Origin: Vampirovibrio chlorellavorus
GTDB taxonomy: Bacteria > Cyanobacteriota > Vampirovibrionia > Vampirovibrionales > Vampirovibrionaceae
DNA length: 64,000 nucleotides
Assembly: GCF_003149375.1 (NCBI RefSeq)
Contig: NZ_QFWH01000005.1
Span: 197,252-261,251, forward strand
Reading direction: 5' to 3'
A model generated the notes under the pieces. It had not been told where the DNA came from and made no database searches. It saw nothing but the letters and a program-made list of their open reading frames with translations. Shown here piece after piece: positions 36,086 through 45,490 of this stretch (its first letter is position 1; every line of letters begins with the position of its first letter). The position numbers and the translations under genes are program-made.

Positions 36086-36837
36086 GTGCTGTTAATAACT
36101 CCACGTTTTACAATCCCACGTTTGATGAGTACCGGCGTATGGCCCAGGATTCCAACTTGAGCTGCTATGAAAAAGTGGGTTTCCCGGATGCCTACCGCAA
36201 AGAGAGTGAACCTTTTATTTTTGAGGACATCTTGCGGAAGTTACCCTCCCTTGAGCAAAAAAATAAGGTGATCCTCGACATTGGGCCGGGTTGCAGCCGC
36301 TTGCCCCACATGCTGATTGAGCTGTGCGAGCGCAATGGGCATACACTCTTGCTTATCGATTCCGAGGAGATGCTGGCCCTGTTGCCGGACAAGCCGTTCA
36401 TTCATAAGCTCCCGGGTCAGTTTCCCAAAATGGAAGCCTTTTTTCAGAATTATCGGGGTCGGGTGGACTGTTTGTTATCGTATAGCGTTCTGCAGATTGC
36501 TTTTAAAGAAGGGTTTTTTCAGCAGTTTGTGGATACGGCCCTTGCTTTGCTGGCGGAAGGCGGCGAAATGCTTCTGGGTGATATTCCCAATATTTCCAAG
36601 CGAAAGCGGTTTTTTGCCAGCAATAACGGCGTACGCTACCATCAGCAGTTTACAGGCGAATCCACGCTTCCGGATGTCCGCTTTAATCAAATGGAACCTG
36701 AACACCTTGATGATGGCACCTTGTTCGGGCTGATGATGCGGGCCCGCCTGCAAGGGTTTGACGCCTATCTGCTGCCTCAGGACGCACGCCTGCCCTTTGC
36801 CAACCGCCGGGAAGATTTGTTGTTGACCAGACCCTAA
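36064..36837 (+). CDS. SAM-dependent methyltransferase
   Basis: 257 residues. Motif I is KVILDIGPGCSRLPHML (about 68-84), the acidic residue LLLIDSEEML marks the end of strand 2, and DCLLSYSVLQIAF is motif IV. It overlaps the FAD gene by 22 nt and is therefore translationally coupled in the same operon. It probably methylates a sugar intermediate of the glycan pathway. It converges with an acyltransferase gene. Confidence 0.75.
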   Translation: MSSNPSVGAVNNSTFYNPTFDEYRRMAQDSNLSCYEKVGFPDAYRKESEPFIFEDILRKLPSLEQKNKVILDIGPGCSRLPHMLIELCERNGHTLLLIDSEEMLALLPDKPFIHKLPGQFPKMEAFFQNYRGRVDCLLSYSVLQIAFKEGFFQQFVDTALALLAEGGEMLLGDIPNISKRKRFFASNNGVRYHQQFTGESTLPDVRFNQMEPEHLDDGTLFGLMMRARLQGFDAYLLPQDARLPFANRREDLLLTRP

Positions 36838-36883
36838 ACGTACAGATGGTGTCAGCAAAAAACAGTTGGCTGATGGCGGCTTG

Positions 36884-37897
36884 TCAGAGCGTCAAATCAA
36901 AAAACTCATGCAGGGCGCTGCCGGAGCCAAATTTGCCTTTGAAGCGATACAGCCCCTGATTCAGAACACGCCCGTCGTTTTCCGTGCTGATCCCGAAATC
37001 GAAATACCGGCACCCCAGCGTATGGGCCAAGGCAATGGCGTACTCAGCTACGGGGTTCAGAGCGTAGGTGTCATAGCCCGCTTCACTGGCTGCGCTGTAT
37101 TGCATGTGGGTGGTCATGGGCATGATAAACAGGACAAAGCCAGCCACAATCTCTGTTTTTTTGTCTGTCTCGGATCTGCCGATAATAAAGCGAATGGCAT
37201 CGGGAAACAGGGATTTCAGGCGCAGGATTTCCTCCAGCGAATGAACGGGCCGGGCGCCGTGTTTGCGTTGTAAATTGTCCGCCAGAATCAACCAGAGGGC
37301 TTCAATATCAACCGGGTTCGCTGTTTCGGAAACGACGATCTGATTTTTTTGGGCCTGTTGCAAAGCCCGTCTCAGGGCGTAGCAGGGCTTGGGACGATGA
37401 TTCAGATCAATCAGGCTGGTGATATCACAGCGGTATCGGTTGGCGTTCAATCGAAACAGGGCGTAGAGATCATCCTGACTGGGATGCTGGTGGTAGAAGG
37501 AGGGCGTGGCCTTGTAGCGCAGGGTTTGGAACCCTGCCGATTGATAGTAGGCGGCAACTTCCTGGAACGCGCTGAGCATTTTCTCGCCTTGTAAATCCCC
37601 CTGATGAATCAGGCCAGCGTAGGAAAGTCCCGGGTGACTCACCACCCGCCGGGGATCGGTGGGGTCTACCGCCGCGGGCAGAATGCCTTGCCATTGCTTT
37701 TTGCTGTTCAGCAAAATCAGGGAGCGATCCTGAAAGCGATCGCCGTGGTAGGACAAAAAACGTCGGGTCTGCATCCAGGTTCCCATGGGGGAACCGTCCA
37801 CGAAGGCATCCCAGGCTTCCGAGTCGTCAGGGGTATAGCGTCTGATCATGAATTCCTGTGAGGGGGTCAGTCCGGTGGTGGTAGCGGGAATCGTCAT
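36884..37897 (-). CDS. GNAT/FemAB-like acyltransferase
   Basis: 337 residues from ATG 37897 (MTIPATTTGL); a longer frame to 38089 lacks support. The N-terminal segment FMIRRYTPDDSEAWDAFVDGSPMGTWMQTRRFLSYHG is the opening of FemAB-like/BioF2-like acetyltransferase-fold proteins. The second GNAT-like half has VSETANPVDIEALWLIL, a GRSE...EIVAGFVLFI segment and a C-terminal YFDFGISTENDGRVLNQGL block. Such enzymes N-acylate amino sugars or add amino acids to cell-wall units. The neighbouring sugar dehydrogenase suggests an amino-sugar N-acyltransferase role. Confidence 0.75.
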   Translation of the reverse strand: MTIPATTTGLTPSQEFMIRRYTPDDSEAWDAFVDGSPMGTWMQTRRFLSYHGDRFQDRSLILLNSKKQWQGILPAAVDPTDPRRVVSHPGLSYAGLIHQGDLQGEKMLSAFQEVAAYYQSAGFQTLRYKATPSFYHQHPSQDDLYALFRLNANRYRCDITSLIDLNHRPKPCYALRRALQQAQKNQIVVSETANPVDIEALWLILADNLQRKHGARPVHSLEEILRLKSLFPDAIRFIIGRSETDKKTEIVAGFVLFIMPMTTHMQYSAASEAGYDTYALNPVAEYAIALAHTLGCRYFDFGISTENDGRVLNQGLYRFKGKFGSGSALHEFFDLTL

Positions 37898-38415
37898 GAA
37901 CGTTGACCTGCATTGGCAAGTGAACAGCTTGAAGAACAGATTGATTCGTTGCTGGATACACACCATCATAGTGGAACTGGCTACTTTTCTCCTCGGTTGA
38001 ACACAGGAGAAGGACTCCAAGGAGAGCCTGGGGCCGTACTCTTTTATAAATCGGCTACCAATCCGCGTGAGGGGTATGATTGGATTCACAAATTTTTACA
38101 ATTGAATAGGGATGAATGGCAGGGCCTGATTGGGGGCCAAATACTCAGCGTCAGAATGACTTCCAGGCCTTTCCTCCGCTGTGTTCCGACCCTTACCCTC
38201 TCAAAAGGCTTTGTGTCAGCGCATGAGAGGTGGGGGCTGCTTAATCGGGTAATGGGCGGGACAAGACTGTTGGCGTCTTTTTGAAGACCCCGAAGGGCAA
38301 TCCTTGGGCTTGAGCGTTTTGTCTGAAGTGTTAAAGTACGTGTCAGGGTTTCTTGTCTGAGTTTATAGTTCAAGTGGCTGGCAAAGTAGCCTTTCAAGCG
38401 GCCCAGGAGTATTCC
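37898..38415. other. Intergenic region upstream of the ankyrin gene
   Basis: 518 bp between divergent genes. It must hold promoters in both directions, but no consensus pair is clear. Two open frames (37913-38284 plus, 38086-38397 minus) overlap each other and lack ribosome binding sites. No RNA or terminator recognised. Confidence 0.35.
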
Positions 38416-41400
38416 ATGTTCACAGCGTCCTATTCCCGTCCGTCAGCGTCCGTGTTTCTGGATGCGCAGTCCCGGCAGAAACCTGTCCCGGAGCCCGGGA
38501 GCGAGATACTTTTTTCGGGGCGGACCGGACAAACAAACAGCACCCCCGAATCCGATCAACTCATCCTGTCCACTCAATCTTCCAACACCGCTCATCAGGC
38601 CCTGTTTCAGTCGCTCTGGCAGAAAAACTACGCGCAATTGGGGCAGCGTTTGGCGGCTCAGCCAGAACTGGCCAATATACTGGACCCCACTGATCAGACC
38701 CCCATCCTGCTGGCGGCGGTTGCTGCGGGAGATTTGGAGGCCACGAGCCTGCTCCTGGATAGCGGGGCCGACAGCCTGCGTCCCAACCCTCAGGGAATAA
38801 CGCCCATCGTTCTGGCTGTGGCCAATGGCAATGTGCCCATGGTTCGGTTATTGCTGGAAAAGGGCGCCCCCTTGAGCAGCTACCATCAGAACATGCCCCT
38901 GACGCATCTGGCCGTCCACACGGATAACGTGGAAATGCTGAAAGCGCTTCAGGCGGCAGGAACGGACGTGAACACCCGAGATGCGCTCAAACGCACTCCG
39001 TTGCACATTGCCGCCGAGCAGGACAGTACCGAGGCGACCCGATGGCTTCTGGCGAATGGGGCTGAGCTGGAAGCCCGGGATGAGGCGGGCTATAGCCCAC
39101 TCCATCGTGCGGCCCTGCAGGGGAATGAAGCCGCATTCACGGTTCTACAGCAGGCGGGGGCTGATCTCAATACACGCAATGCGTTGGGGCTGACCCCTTA
39201 CCTGACGGCTGCCGGGGCTGGCAAAGTACGACTGATGAAAGCCCTGCAATCGGCAGGGGCTGATGTTCAGGCGCTGACCCCAAGCGGACTCCCGGCTCTG
39301 CATTGGGCCTCGGGGCTAAATCAGGCTGAAGTCCTGCGGCATTTGCTAAGCCCCAAGCACCGAGGGGACAAGCAAACGGGCCTTAACCAGAGCGCAGGGC
39401 GGCAGGGCTATACGCCGTTGCATCTGGCCGTGGCTTTTCAAAATCAGGAAGCGATGGAAGAATTGCTCAGAGAGCGCAAAAAGGGACTGGCTCCGGCGGA
39501 CTGGCACCACCCAGACGCCAACGGGCACACCCCTCGGGACTATGCCGAGGCGCACGGCGCTGCCTTTCTGGCCAAATGGCCCGCCCTGACCGGGGCGACC
39601 TTGCCTGCCCCTGACCCTATGCTCCCCATCAGGCCATCAGGAGCTTCTATTCCGGAAGCCAGCCAAGGGGCCAAAACCATTGCGCCAGTGCCCGGTTTGA
39701 CCGCCCCAAAGGGGAAGATAACCCCGGCGCTGTCTTCCATTAGCCTGCGGCAGGTAACAGACGCCGATGTCCCGGAGCAGAGTCCGGGTCGGAAAGCAGG
39801 GCATCCCCCAAAACTGGCCCCTCAAACCCCGTCAGGTCATCTGGCGAAGCGGGGAAAAGGGCCTGCCGCATCTAAGCTGTCCCAGTCCGCCTCGTCCATG
39901 GTGGATGATGTCTCCAGTGCGGCAGCCGCTTCCAAAAAGGCGGGGAAGTCCAAAAAGAAGGGGAAACAGCCTCAATCGACCTTGCCACAGACCACCTCCG
40001 GGCTGGATGAGATTGATGAGGCGGTGCTGGCCGTCTATGGCGCCAAGCCGGAGGAGTCCCGGGAAACCTTTCTGGATATTCTGAATCGCCATTCGGATAC
40101 CCTGCGAACGCTGGACGAACAGGGAAAATACGATTTTCTTACCCGCCAGCTGAACGCATTCAACATCAATAAACCCTATCAAGTGGCGCTTGGCAGTGCG
40201 TCCAATCCGTCGAATCGCCTACCGGTTCAGGTAACGCCCTTGCATGTGGCAATTTTAAGCACCATGCCTGTCAAATGGGTTGAATTGTTTCTTGAGAAAG
40301 GGGCGGACCCTTCTATCAAGGACACGGTGGGCAGGACTCCGTTTCATCTGGCTGCCATGACCGGCCGTTCAGACTATCTGGACGCGCTCAACGCAAAGGG
40401 AAAGTGGAGCGCTCAATTCCGGAAGCCCGAGATCTGGAAGAATTCTGTTGGCAATACCCCGCTGCATGACGCGGCCCGGGAGGGGCGGGTTGAGGCTGTT
40501 CAGTGGTTTCTGAATAAGAAATTTCCTGTGAACGTAAAAAACGAGCATGAGGAAACCCCGCTGCACCTGGCGGCCAAACAGGGCCATGCGGAAGTGATGG
40601 CTTGCCTACTCAGGCACAACGCCAATCCCGAAGCCCAGAACGGTATGGGCAGAACGCCCTTGCATCTGGCGGTTCTGGCCGATAAACCGGAGACGCTCAG
40701 CGCGTTTTTGACGACGTCTAAAAAGTTTTTCCCGATAAAGAATAGTCAGGCATGGAAAAATCTGGAGGGAAATACCCCGCTGCACGAGGCGGCCAGAGCG
40801 GGTCTGCTGGACAGTGTGGAGTGGCTGATGGCGCAGGGGTTTTCCGTTAATGAGCCTAACAATGATCTTGAAACCCCTCTTCATCTGGCTGCGGCGGGGG
40901 GGCATACAGCGTTTGTCTTGCGATTGCTGGAAGAGGGCGCCAACCCGAATGCCAGAACCAAAGCCGGTATGAGTCCTCTGCATTCGGCCACGCACACCCT
41001 GGCCACGGAGACCCTGGAGGCTTTGCTGCGTTCCGGAAAATTCGATCCCAATGCCACCCTGACCAATGGCTCTCCCGCTCTGCATCTGGCGGTGGTCAAT
41101 CAGGATTTGGACAGCGTTCGCCTGCTACTGGCCAATGGCGCCGATATCAACCAGACCGAGAAAACCGGACGAGGGGCCTTGCAGCTGGCCGCCCTGATGA
41201 ATGATGGGCCCATGCTCGATGAATTGTTGAAACGGGGTGCGGATCCCGGTCGGACTGATGTCGAGGGTGAAAACGTGTTGCACCATTTGCTCGGCCCCAG
41301 AAAGAATCATGATGCCACGGAATCGGTGACCATTCTGAAGCGGCTATTCGGCCAACTGCCGCCGCAAACCGTCCAGCAAATGCTCAACACCGCCGATAGA

Positions 41401-42480
41401 CGCTTCCGGAATACTCCCTTGCATTTGGCGGTGGCCACGGGCAATACCGAAGCGGTTCAGTTTTTACTGGCCCACGGTGCTGATCCGACCTTGACCAATT
41501 GCGCCGGAAAAAACAGCCTGATGGCGGCGGTGGATAATAGCTTCCGGGCCAGCATTGACGAAATTGTAAACCGCCTGCTGAAACAACCGGATGAGCAGGT
41601 TAAAAACATGCTGGCGGGTGAAACGACAGACGAAGGGGCCAATGTCCTCCATCTGGGTGCGGCCCTGAATCTCACCGAGGCCATGAGCGCCATCCTTGAG
41701 AAACAAAATGCTTTGGCCCGTAAAGGGCTGAATGCTGGACTGAACCCGAATACCCCGGACATGAACGGGCGAACTCCGTTGCACTATGCCGCCATGCTGG
41801 GCAAAGTGGAAGCCGTCCGGTTCTTGTTGTCAGAAAACGCCGATCCCACGCCGCGGGATGGGGAAGGTCGCACTCCGTTGATGGCGGCCCTCGAATACGC
41901 CAGTCAGGCCAGTCAAGCCAATCCGGGCAGCTTGCAGGGAGCCCTGAAAATCAGCAACGTCCTGACGGATGAAATTCTGGCGGCCATACGAAATCAGGCC
42001 GTGGACGCGGGAGAATCCCCGCACCGGGCTGTGACCCGGGCCGTCAATCAAACCAACGCCATGGGGTACGGGCCCCTTCATCTGGCCGCCACAGAGGGTG
42101 GGGTTGAGCTGTTGAAAAAAATGCTTCAGCAGGGAGCGGACCCGACTCTCCTCACTCAACAGGGTGGTTCTCCCCTGCATATCGCGACGGACTTTGAAAA
42201 CGCGGAAACCAGCAGCCAGATGACAGAGGCCCTGCTGGAGGCCTATTACCGTCAGGGTGGCCCTGCCTTGGTCAGTAAAATGGTGCAGCTGAAAGACAAC
42301 ATGGGCGTTACACCGCTGTTTGTGGCCAAAGTGCTGAATCGCCCCGCGTTGGAGCAGCGGATGCGGCATTATCGACCCGACGCCAGTCCCTTGGAGAACG
42401 CACCGGACGCATCCGCCAGTAATGCGCCCAACGCTTTCGCAAAACGTAAAGTGATCAAAGTGCCGTTTCAGGTCTGTTAA
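38416..42480 (+). CDS. Giant ankyrin-repeat protein (1354 residues)
   Basis: The start is ATG 38416 (MFTASYSRPS), with AGGAG 6 nt upstream; a TTG at 38353 would add 21 residues. After a Ser/Pro-rich basic leader there is a first array of about nine ankyrin repeats (roughly residues 65-385). A long disordered linker follows (about 390-540) with a lysine cluster KKAGKSKKKGK near 508-520. A second array of about 18 repeats, some with long insertions, spans about 605-1330. Canonical TPLHLAA units are abundant. No signal peptide, membrane helix or enzymatic domain is visible. Such proteins mediate protein binding and are frequent among host- or prey-directed effectors. The lysine cluster is like a nuclear localisation signal. 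The second array includes a 106-residue internal duplication. A smaller ankyrin gene follows 40 nt downstream. Confidence 0.9.
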   Translation: MFTASYSRPSASVFLDAQSRQKPVPEPGSEILFSGRTGQTNSTPESDQLILSTQSSNTAHQALFQSLWQKNYAQLGQRLAAQPELANILDPTDQTPILLAAVAAGDLEATSLLLDSGADSLRPNPQGITPIVLAVANGNVPMVRLLLEKGAPLSSYHQNMPLTHLAVHTDNVEMLKALQAAGTDVNTRDALKRTPLHIAAEQDSTEATRWLLANGAELEARDEAGYSPLHRAALQGNEAAFTVLQQAGADLNTRNALGLTPYLTAAGAGKVRLMKALQSAGADVQALTPSGLPALHWASGLNQAEVLRHLLSPKHRGDKQTGLNQSAGRQGYTPLHLAVAFQNQEAMEELLRERKKGLAPADWHHPDANGHTPRDYAEAHGAAFLAKWPALTGATLPAPDPMLPIRPSGASIPEASQGAKTIAPVPGLTAPKGKITPALSSISLRQVTDADVPEQSPGRKAGHPPKLAPQTPSGHLAKRGKGPAASKLSQSASSMVDDVSSAAAASKKAGKSKKKGKQPQSTLPQTTSGLDEIDEAVLAVYGAKPEESRETFLDILNRHSDTLRTLDEQGKYDFLTRQLNAFNINKPYQVALGSASNPSNRLPVQVTPLHVAILSTMPVKWVELFLEKGADPSIKDTVGRTPFHLAAMTGRSDYLDALNAKGKWSAQFRKPEIWKNSVGNTPLHDAAREGRVEAVQWFLNKKFPVNVKNEHEETPLHLAAKQGHAEVMACLLRHNANPEAQNGMGRTPLHLAVLADKPETLSAFLTTSKKFFPIKNSQAWKNLEGNTPLHEAARAGLLDSVEWLMAQGFSVNEPNNDLETPLHLAAAGGHTAFVLRLLEEGANPNARTKAGMSPLHSATHTLATETLEALLRSGKFDPNATLTNGSPALHLAVVNQDLDSVRLLLANGADINQTEKTGRGALQLAALMNDGPMLDELLKRGADPGRTDVEGENVLHHLLGPRKNHDATESVTILKRLFGQLPPQTVQQMLNTADRRFRNTPLHLAVATGNTEAVQFLLAHGADPTLTNCAGKNSLMAAVDNSFRASIDEIVNRLLKQPDEQVKNMLAGETTDEGANVLHLGAALNLTEAMSAILEKQNALARKGLNAGLNPNTPDMNGRTPLHYAAMLGKVEAVRFLLSENADPTPRDGEGRTPLMAALEYASQASQANPGSLQGALKISNVLTDEILAAIRNQAVDAGESPHRAVTRAVNQTNAMGYGPLHLAATEGGVELLKKMLQQGADPTLLTQQGGSPLHIATDFENAETSSQMTEALLEAYYRQGGPALVSKMVQLKDNMGVTPLFVAKVLNRPALEQRMRHYRPDASPLENAPDASASNAPNAFAKRKVIKVPFQVC

Positions 42481-42520
42481 AGATTGTCCCCTGTAATGTT
42501 GGTAAGGAGTTTTTGCAATC

Positions 42521-43576
42521 GTGAAGCCTGTAGTTGTCTTTTATAAACCATCATCCGCCACGGTGGATAACAAGCCGCAGTCTGCCCCCCAGCGCGGAGC
42601 GGCACAGACGGCCTTACAACAACAACTCCATACCGCCGCAAAGCGCAACGACGCAGAGGCCCTTTTGCAGTTGGTGCGGCAGGGCGCCAATCTCACACAG
42701 CTGCACAGCAAGGGGAACACGCTGTTCCACACAGCCGCCTATCACGGATCGGTTGATTTTATTCAGGAACTGGTGGCTGCACTGCCCGATCAGGACGCGC
42801 ATCGTATGATGAACCGGGCCAATGAGTACGGTTCCACGCCCTTGCATTCAGCTGCTAAAAAAGGGCATGTCAAAGCTATCAAACTTCTGCTGGATCTGGG
42901 CGCGGAACCAAACGTCCGGGATCATCAGAAGCGGACACCGCTGGATCTGGCCATTAAATCCAGGCACACCCGGGCTGCTCAGGTTTTTCAAAATCCCCGA
43001 GAGGTCAGTGATGTTTTTGTGTCATCAAGCACTCCCAGTGGTTCCAGTGAAGCACTGTCGGCTGGCATGGCCAGGGGTGGGGCTTCGAAAGCAGCGCTTT
43101 TCCCAAAACGTTTTAGCTCCGGCCTAAACCCCTTTGCCCAGTCCTTTTCCCCGCGCAGGGTGGCCCATCAGGTTTCCGATCCTGATTTGCAGCTTCCTGC
43201 CGAGTCAGAACTGCTGGCACCGGAAGCATTTTATCAGGTTGAGCAAACCATGGCGTCAGAATCCACCCGGACGGAGTCCGAGCCGGGCAGCTTCCCCGCT
43301 TCGCCGGTTCAATCGGGACGTTTGAATATTTTTACCGGACAGTGGGGTGATCCGTTCCTACCGCAGCAAGCCGAGGAAGTGGTCTTGAAGGGGTTGTCTA
43401 TCCTGAATCGGATCAACACAAAATGTCCACTGGAAGGGGTGTCTCTCTTTTCACAATCAATCTCCCTGAATTCAGAGCACTTTGCCCCTTTCATCCGGCC
43501 ATCGGAAGAACCGTTTACTCCAGTGGAACGCCCGGAAGGTGAGAAAAGAAGGCCTTTCATCGCTGAAGGAATTTAG
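42521..43576 (+). CDS. Ankyrin-repeat protein (351 residues)
   Basis: It starts at GTG 42521 with AAGGAG 10 nt upstream. Residues about 30-150 form three to four ankyrin repeats (KGNTLFHTAAYHGSVDFIQELV, YGSTPLHSAAKKGHVKAIKLLLDLGAEPNVRD, KRTPLDLAIKSRHTRAAQVF). The remaining 200 residues are low-complexity, Ser/Pro/Phe-rich and unstructured in appearance. No signal peptide. It lies 40 nt after the giant ankyrin gene and is probably co-transcribed. It converges with the lysozyme-like gene (6-nt gap). Confidence 0.85.
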   Translation: MKPVVVFYKPSSATVDNKPQSAPQRGAAQTALQQQLHTAAKRNDAEALLQLVRQGANLTQLHSKGNTLFHTAAYHGSVDFIQELVAALPDQDAHRMMNRANEYGSTPLHSAAKKGHVKAIKLLLDLGAEPNVRDHQKRTPLDLAIKSRHTRAAQVFQNPREVSDVFVSSSTPSGSSEALSAGMARGGASKAALFPKRFSSGLNPFAQSFSPRRVAHQVSDPDLQLPAESELLAPEAFYQVEQTMASESTRTESEPGSFPASPVQSGRLNIFTGQWGDPFLPQQAEEVVLKGLSILNRINTKCPLEGVSLFSQSISLNSEHFAPFIRPSEEPFTPVERPEGEKRRPFIAEGI

Positions 43577-43582
43577 CGCTTT

Positions 43583-44545
43583 TTAATCGACGAGCTTCCT
43601 GCCTTCATCAAGATCTTTCTTGAAGCCTTGCACCCAGGTAGCGTACTCTTCTTCGTGGGCGTCTCCAGTGCCCACGTAGGCTTTGGAGGTCTCAAACAGG
43701 TCGCCGCCTGCTTTTTCGGCTTTGTCCTTGAGTTCCCATGCACCCATCATAATATTATCATCGGGGTTATCAGCTTTCAGGCCACGGGGGGCATTGGGCT
43801 GGCTTTCCATAACAAGGCCATAGGTGTGATCGCTGATTTGCATCAGACCTTTGTCAACATGACCGTTACCGCCGTTCACCGTTTCCACCTCTGGGACACC
43901 TCGGGACTCTGCCCACATGGTGGCTTTAATGTAGTTGGCGGGTAGCCCGGTTGACTCCGCCGCCGCTCTGATTTGAGCGTCCCATCGATCAAGCTTCGCG
44001 TGACCGCTAGGGCTGGGGATGCTGCTCGGGTTGCCTGCCGCTGGGCCAGCAGCAGGCTGACCCGCTGGTCCGGGGGCAGTTGCTCCGCCCGGGCCACCGG
44101 TATTATCAACGGCTTCATCACCGGGATTGTTACCGGCATCATCAACGGCGCTCGAACCGGGAGGCTTGGTGACTTCGGCCTGGGGATCGTCATCCTGGGT
44201 TGCTTGCCCGGCGGGAGTGGAAGGTGGGTTTACACTGCTCCCGGGATTCAGGGGTACGGAACCAAAGGAACCAGTGGCACCCGGGCTATCAGGCGGAGCA
44301 GAAGGAGACGGAGGTATGCCAAAGGTACTGAAAGAGCGGGTACTCTGGGTGCTGAAGCCCAACCTTTGGAAAAGGGCATTCAAAATTTCAGAAATACCAC
44401 CACCCATAAACGGCATGTCAAAAAAGTTACTCATGGCATCGGCTTGAGGCGCTGGGCCCGAGCGAGGAGTGGGCGGAACGGGGGGGCGAACCCCTGTCAA
44501 AAAGCGATTACTCATGTATAAAGGAAGCGGCTGAATCGGGTTCAT
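43583..44545 (-). CDS. Lysozyme/lytic-transglycosylase-fold protein with long disordered N-terminal region
   Basis: 320 residues. Residues 1-180 are Pro/Gly/Ala/Ser-rich and disordered. Residues about 183-305 carry an SLT-type domain: WDAQIRAAAESTGLPANYIKATMWAESRG (catalytic Glu in WAESRG), DKGLMQISDHTYG (the GLMQI signature), DNPDDNIMMGAWEL. The predicted activity is cleavage of peptidoglycan or a similar glycan. There is no signal peptide, which is odd for a cell-wall enzyme, so a dedicated secretion system, or use outside the cell, is possible. Its disordered head resembles the other proteins of this island. Convergent with the small ankyrin gene. Confidence 0.75.
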   Translation of the reverse strand: MNPIQPLPLYMSNRFLTGVRPPVPPTPRSGPAPQADAMSNFFDMPFMGGGISEILNALFQRLGFSTQSTRSFSTFGIPPSPSAPPDSPGATGSFGSVPLNPGSSVNPPSTPAGQATQDDDPQAEVTKPPGSSAVDDAGNNPGDEAVDNTGGPGGATAPGPAGQPAAGPAAGNPSSIPSPSGHAKLDRWDAQIRAAAESTGLPANYIKATMWAESRGVPEVETVNGGNGHVDKGLMQISDHTYGLVMESQPNAPRGLKADNPDDNIMMGAWELKDKAEKAGGDLFETSKAYVGTGDAHEEEYATWVQGFKKDLDEGRKLVD

Positions 44546-44852
44546 AAGCTCAATTTCTCTCTCTCACTTTAAAAACGCTACCGGGCAAAAAAATGGTGTT
44601 CAATGCCTGCCAAGCGCTGCTAATTTCTAAGGATTTGCTTGCGTATCAAGGGCAGAAGGCCATGGCCTATCAGAAAATCTGCAAAACATTGTCACTTGCG
44701 CTTGATGGGATCTATAGTTTGATGTGACTTTTAATAGAATAAAAACACCGCTTGCTTCAAATTTGATCGCGCGTGCGACAAGAAGCCCTTTTTTTCGGAA
44801 CGCATAAAAGGGCTGCCCCCGCAGAGACAGCCCTTTTTCAGGTATTCAACAA
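44546..44852. other. Intergenic region between the lysozyme-like gene and the DUF305 gene
   Basis: 307 bp. It contains the promoter region of the lysozyme-like gene (AT-rich 44690-44760) and, at its right end, the terminator at 44806-44838. Confidence 0.4.
44806..44838 (-). terminator. Terminator after the DUF305 lipoprotein gene
   Basis: A perfect 10-bp stem (AAAAGGGCTG 44806-44815, CAGCCCTTTT 44828-44837) with a 12-nt loop, 15 nt after the stop. Symmetric T/A ends mean it may work in both directions. Confidence 0.8.
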
Positions 44853-45335
44853 TTATCCCCGGGCGCTTTTTTTCGGTTCTGCGCCATACCATTTCTGACG
44901 CCAGTCTTTTAGTTTTTCTATTTCTTTTTGCTCGGTCTCAATCATCTTTTCAGCCAGTTGCCGGACCTCTGTATGCTCGGCCTTCTGCTTGGCGTCCTCA
45001 GCCATCTGGATGGCCCCTTGGTGGTGCTGGATCAGGGTATCAATGTACTGCTTGTCGTAAGCGAAGTTGGGGTTGTTCGAGGGGTTATTCAAGGACTGTT
45101 TCATCAGATCCTGGCACTGATTCATGGATTCGGCCATAGTTTTCTGGGGCATGGTCTGTTTGGAAGGCTCATTTTCTCCCCTGACCAGAGCCTTGCCGGT
45201 AGACGGCGGCTCCACGGATTTGCTGACAGGGCGATTGACCTGAGTACAGCCTGATAACATGCTTGCCCCAAGGAGAATCGTTAACACTACGCTCAGAATA
45301 TTGAAACTTTTTGGCGTGCAATAAATTCGACTCAT
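44853..45335 (-). CDS. DUF305-family lipoprotein
   Basis: 160 residues. The lipoprotein signal has the lipobox LSGC near 27-30, so it should be lipid-anchored in the envelope. The DUF305 domain (about 88-152) has the ferritin-like helical pattern YIDTLIQHHQGAIQMAEDA, with the paired His, and a final REKWYG-like QKWYG. DUF305 proteins often accompany copper or other heavy-metal resistance genes. The TolC-type channel gene upstream on the same strand fits a metal or toxin export setting, but the inner-membrane pump is not in this window. Confidence 0.85.
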   Translation of the reverse strand: MSRIYCTPKSFNILSVVLTILLGASMLSGCTQVNRPVSKSVEPPSTGKALVRGENEPSKQTMPQKTMAESMNQCQDLMKQSLNNPSNNPNFAYDKQYIDTLIQHHQGAIQMAEDAKQKAEHTEVRQLAEKMIETEQKEIEKLKDWRQKWYGAEPKKSARG

Positions 45336-45490
45336 TACAAAACCCCCTCCATTGATTCATTACGGATATGTTAAACGTAAAATCAGCCACTTCAATTCCC
45401 TGGTTGTCTAATCCGTTAAAATCAAAATCAGGGAGTGAAATCAAACGGCATACCGGATCGCCGGGTTGGGGCATGTTGATCCGACAAAAA

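Noticed and set aside
37913..38284. 123-codon frame in front of the giant ankyrin gene
   Set aside because: It overlaps an antisense frame, lacks a ribosome binding site, and the composition is not protein-like; probably promoter region.
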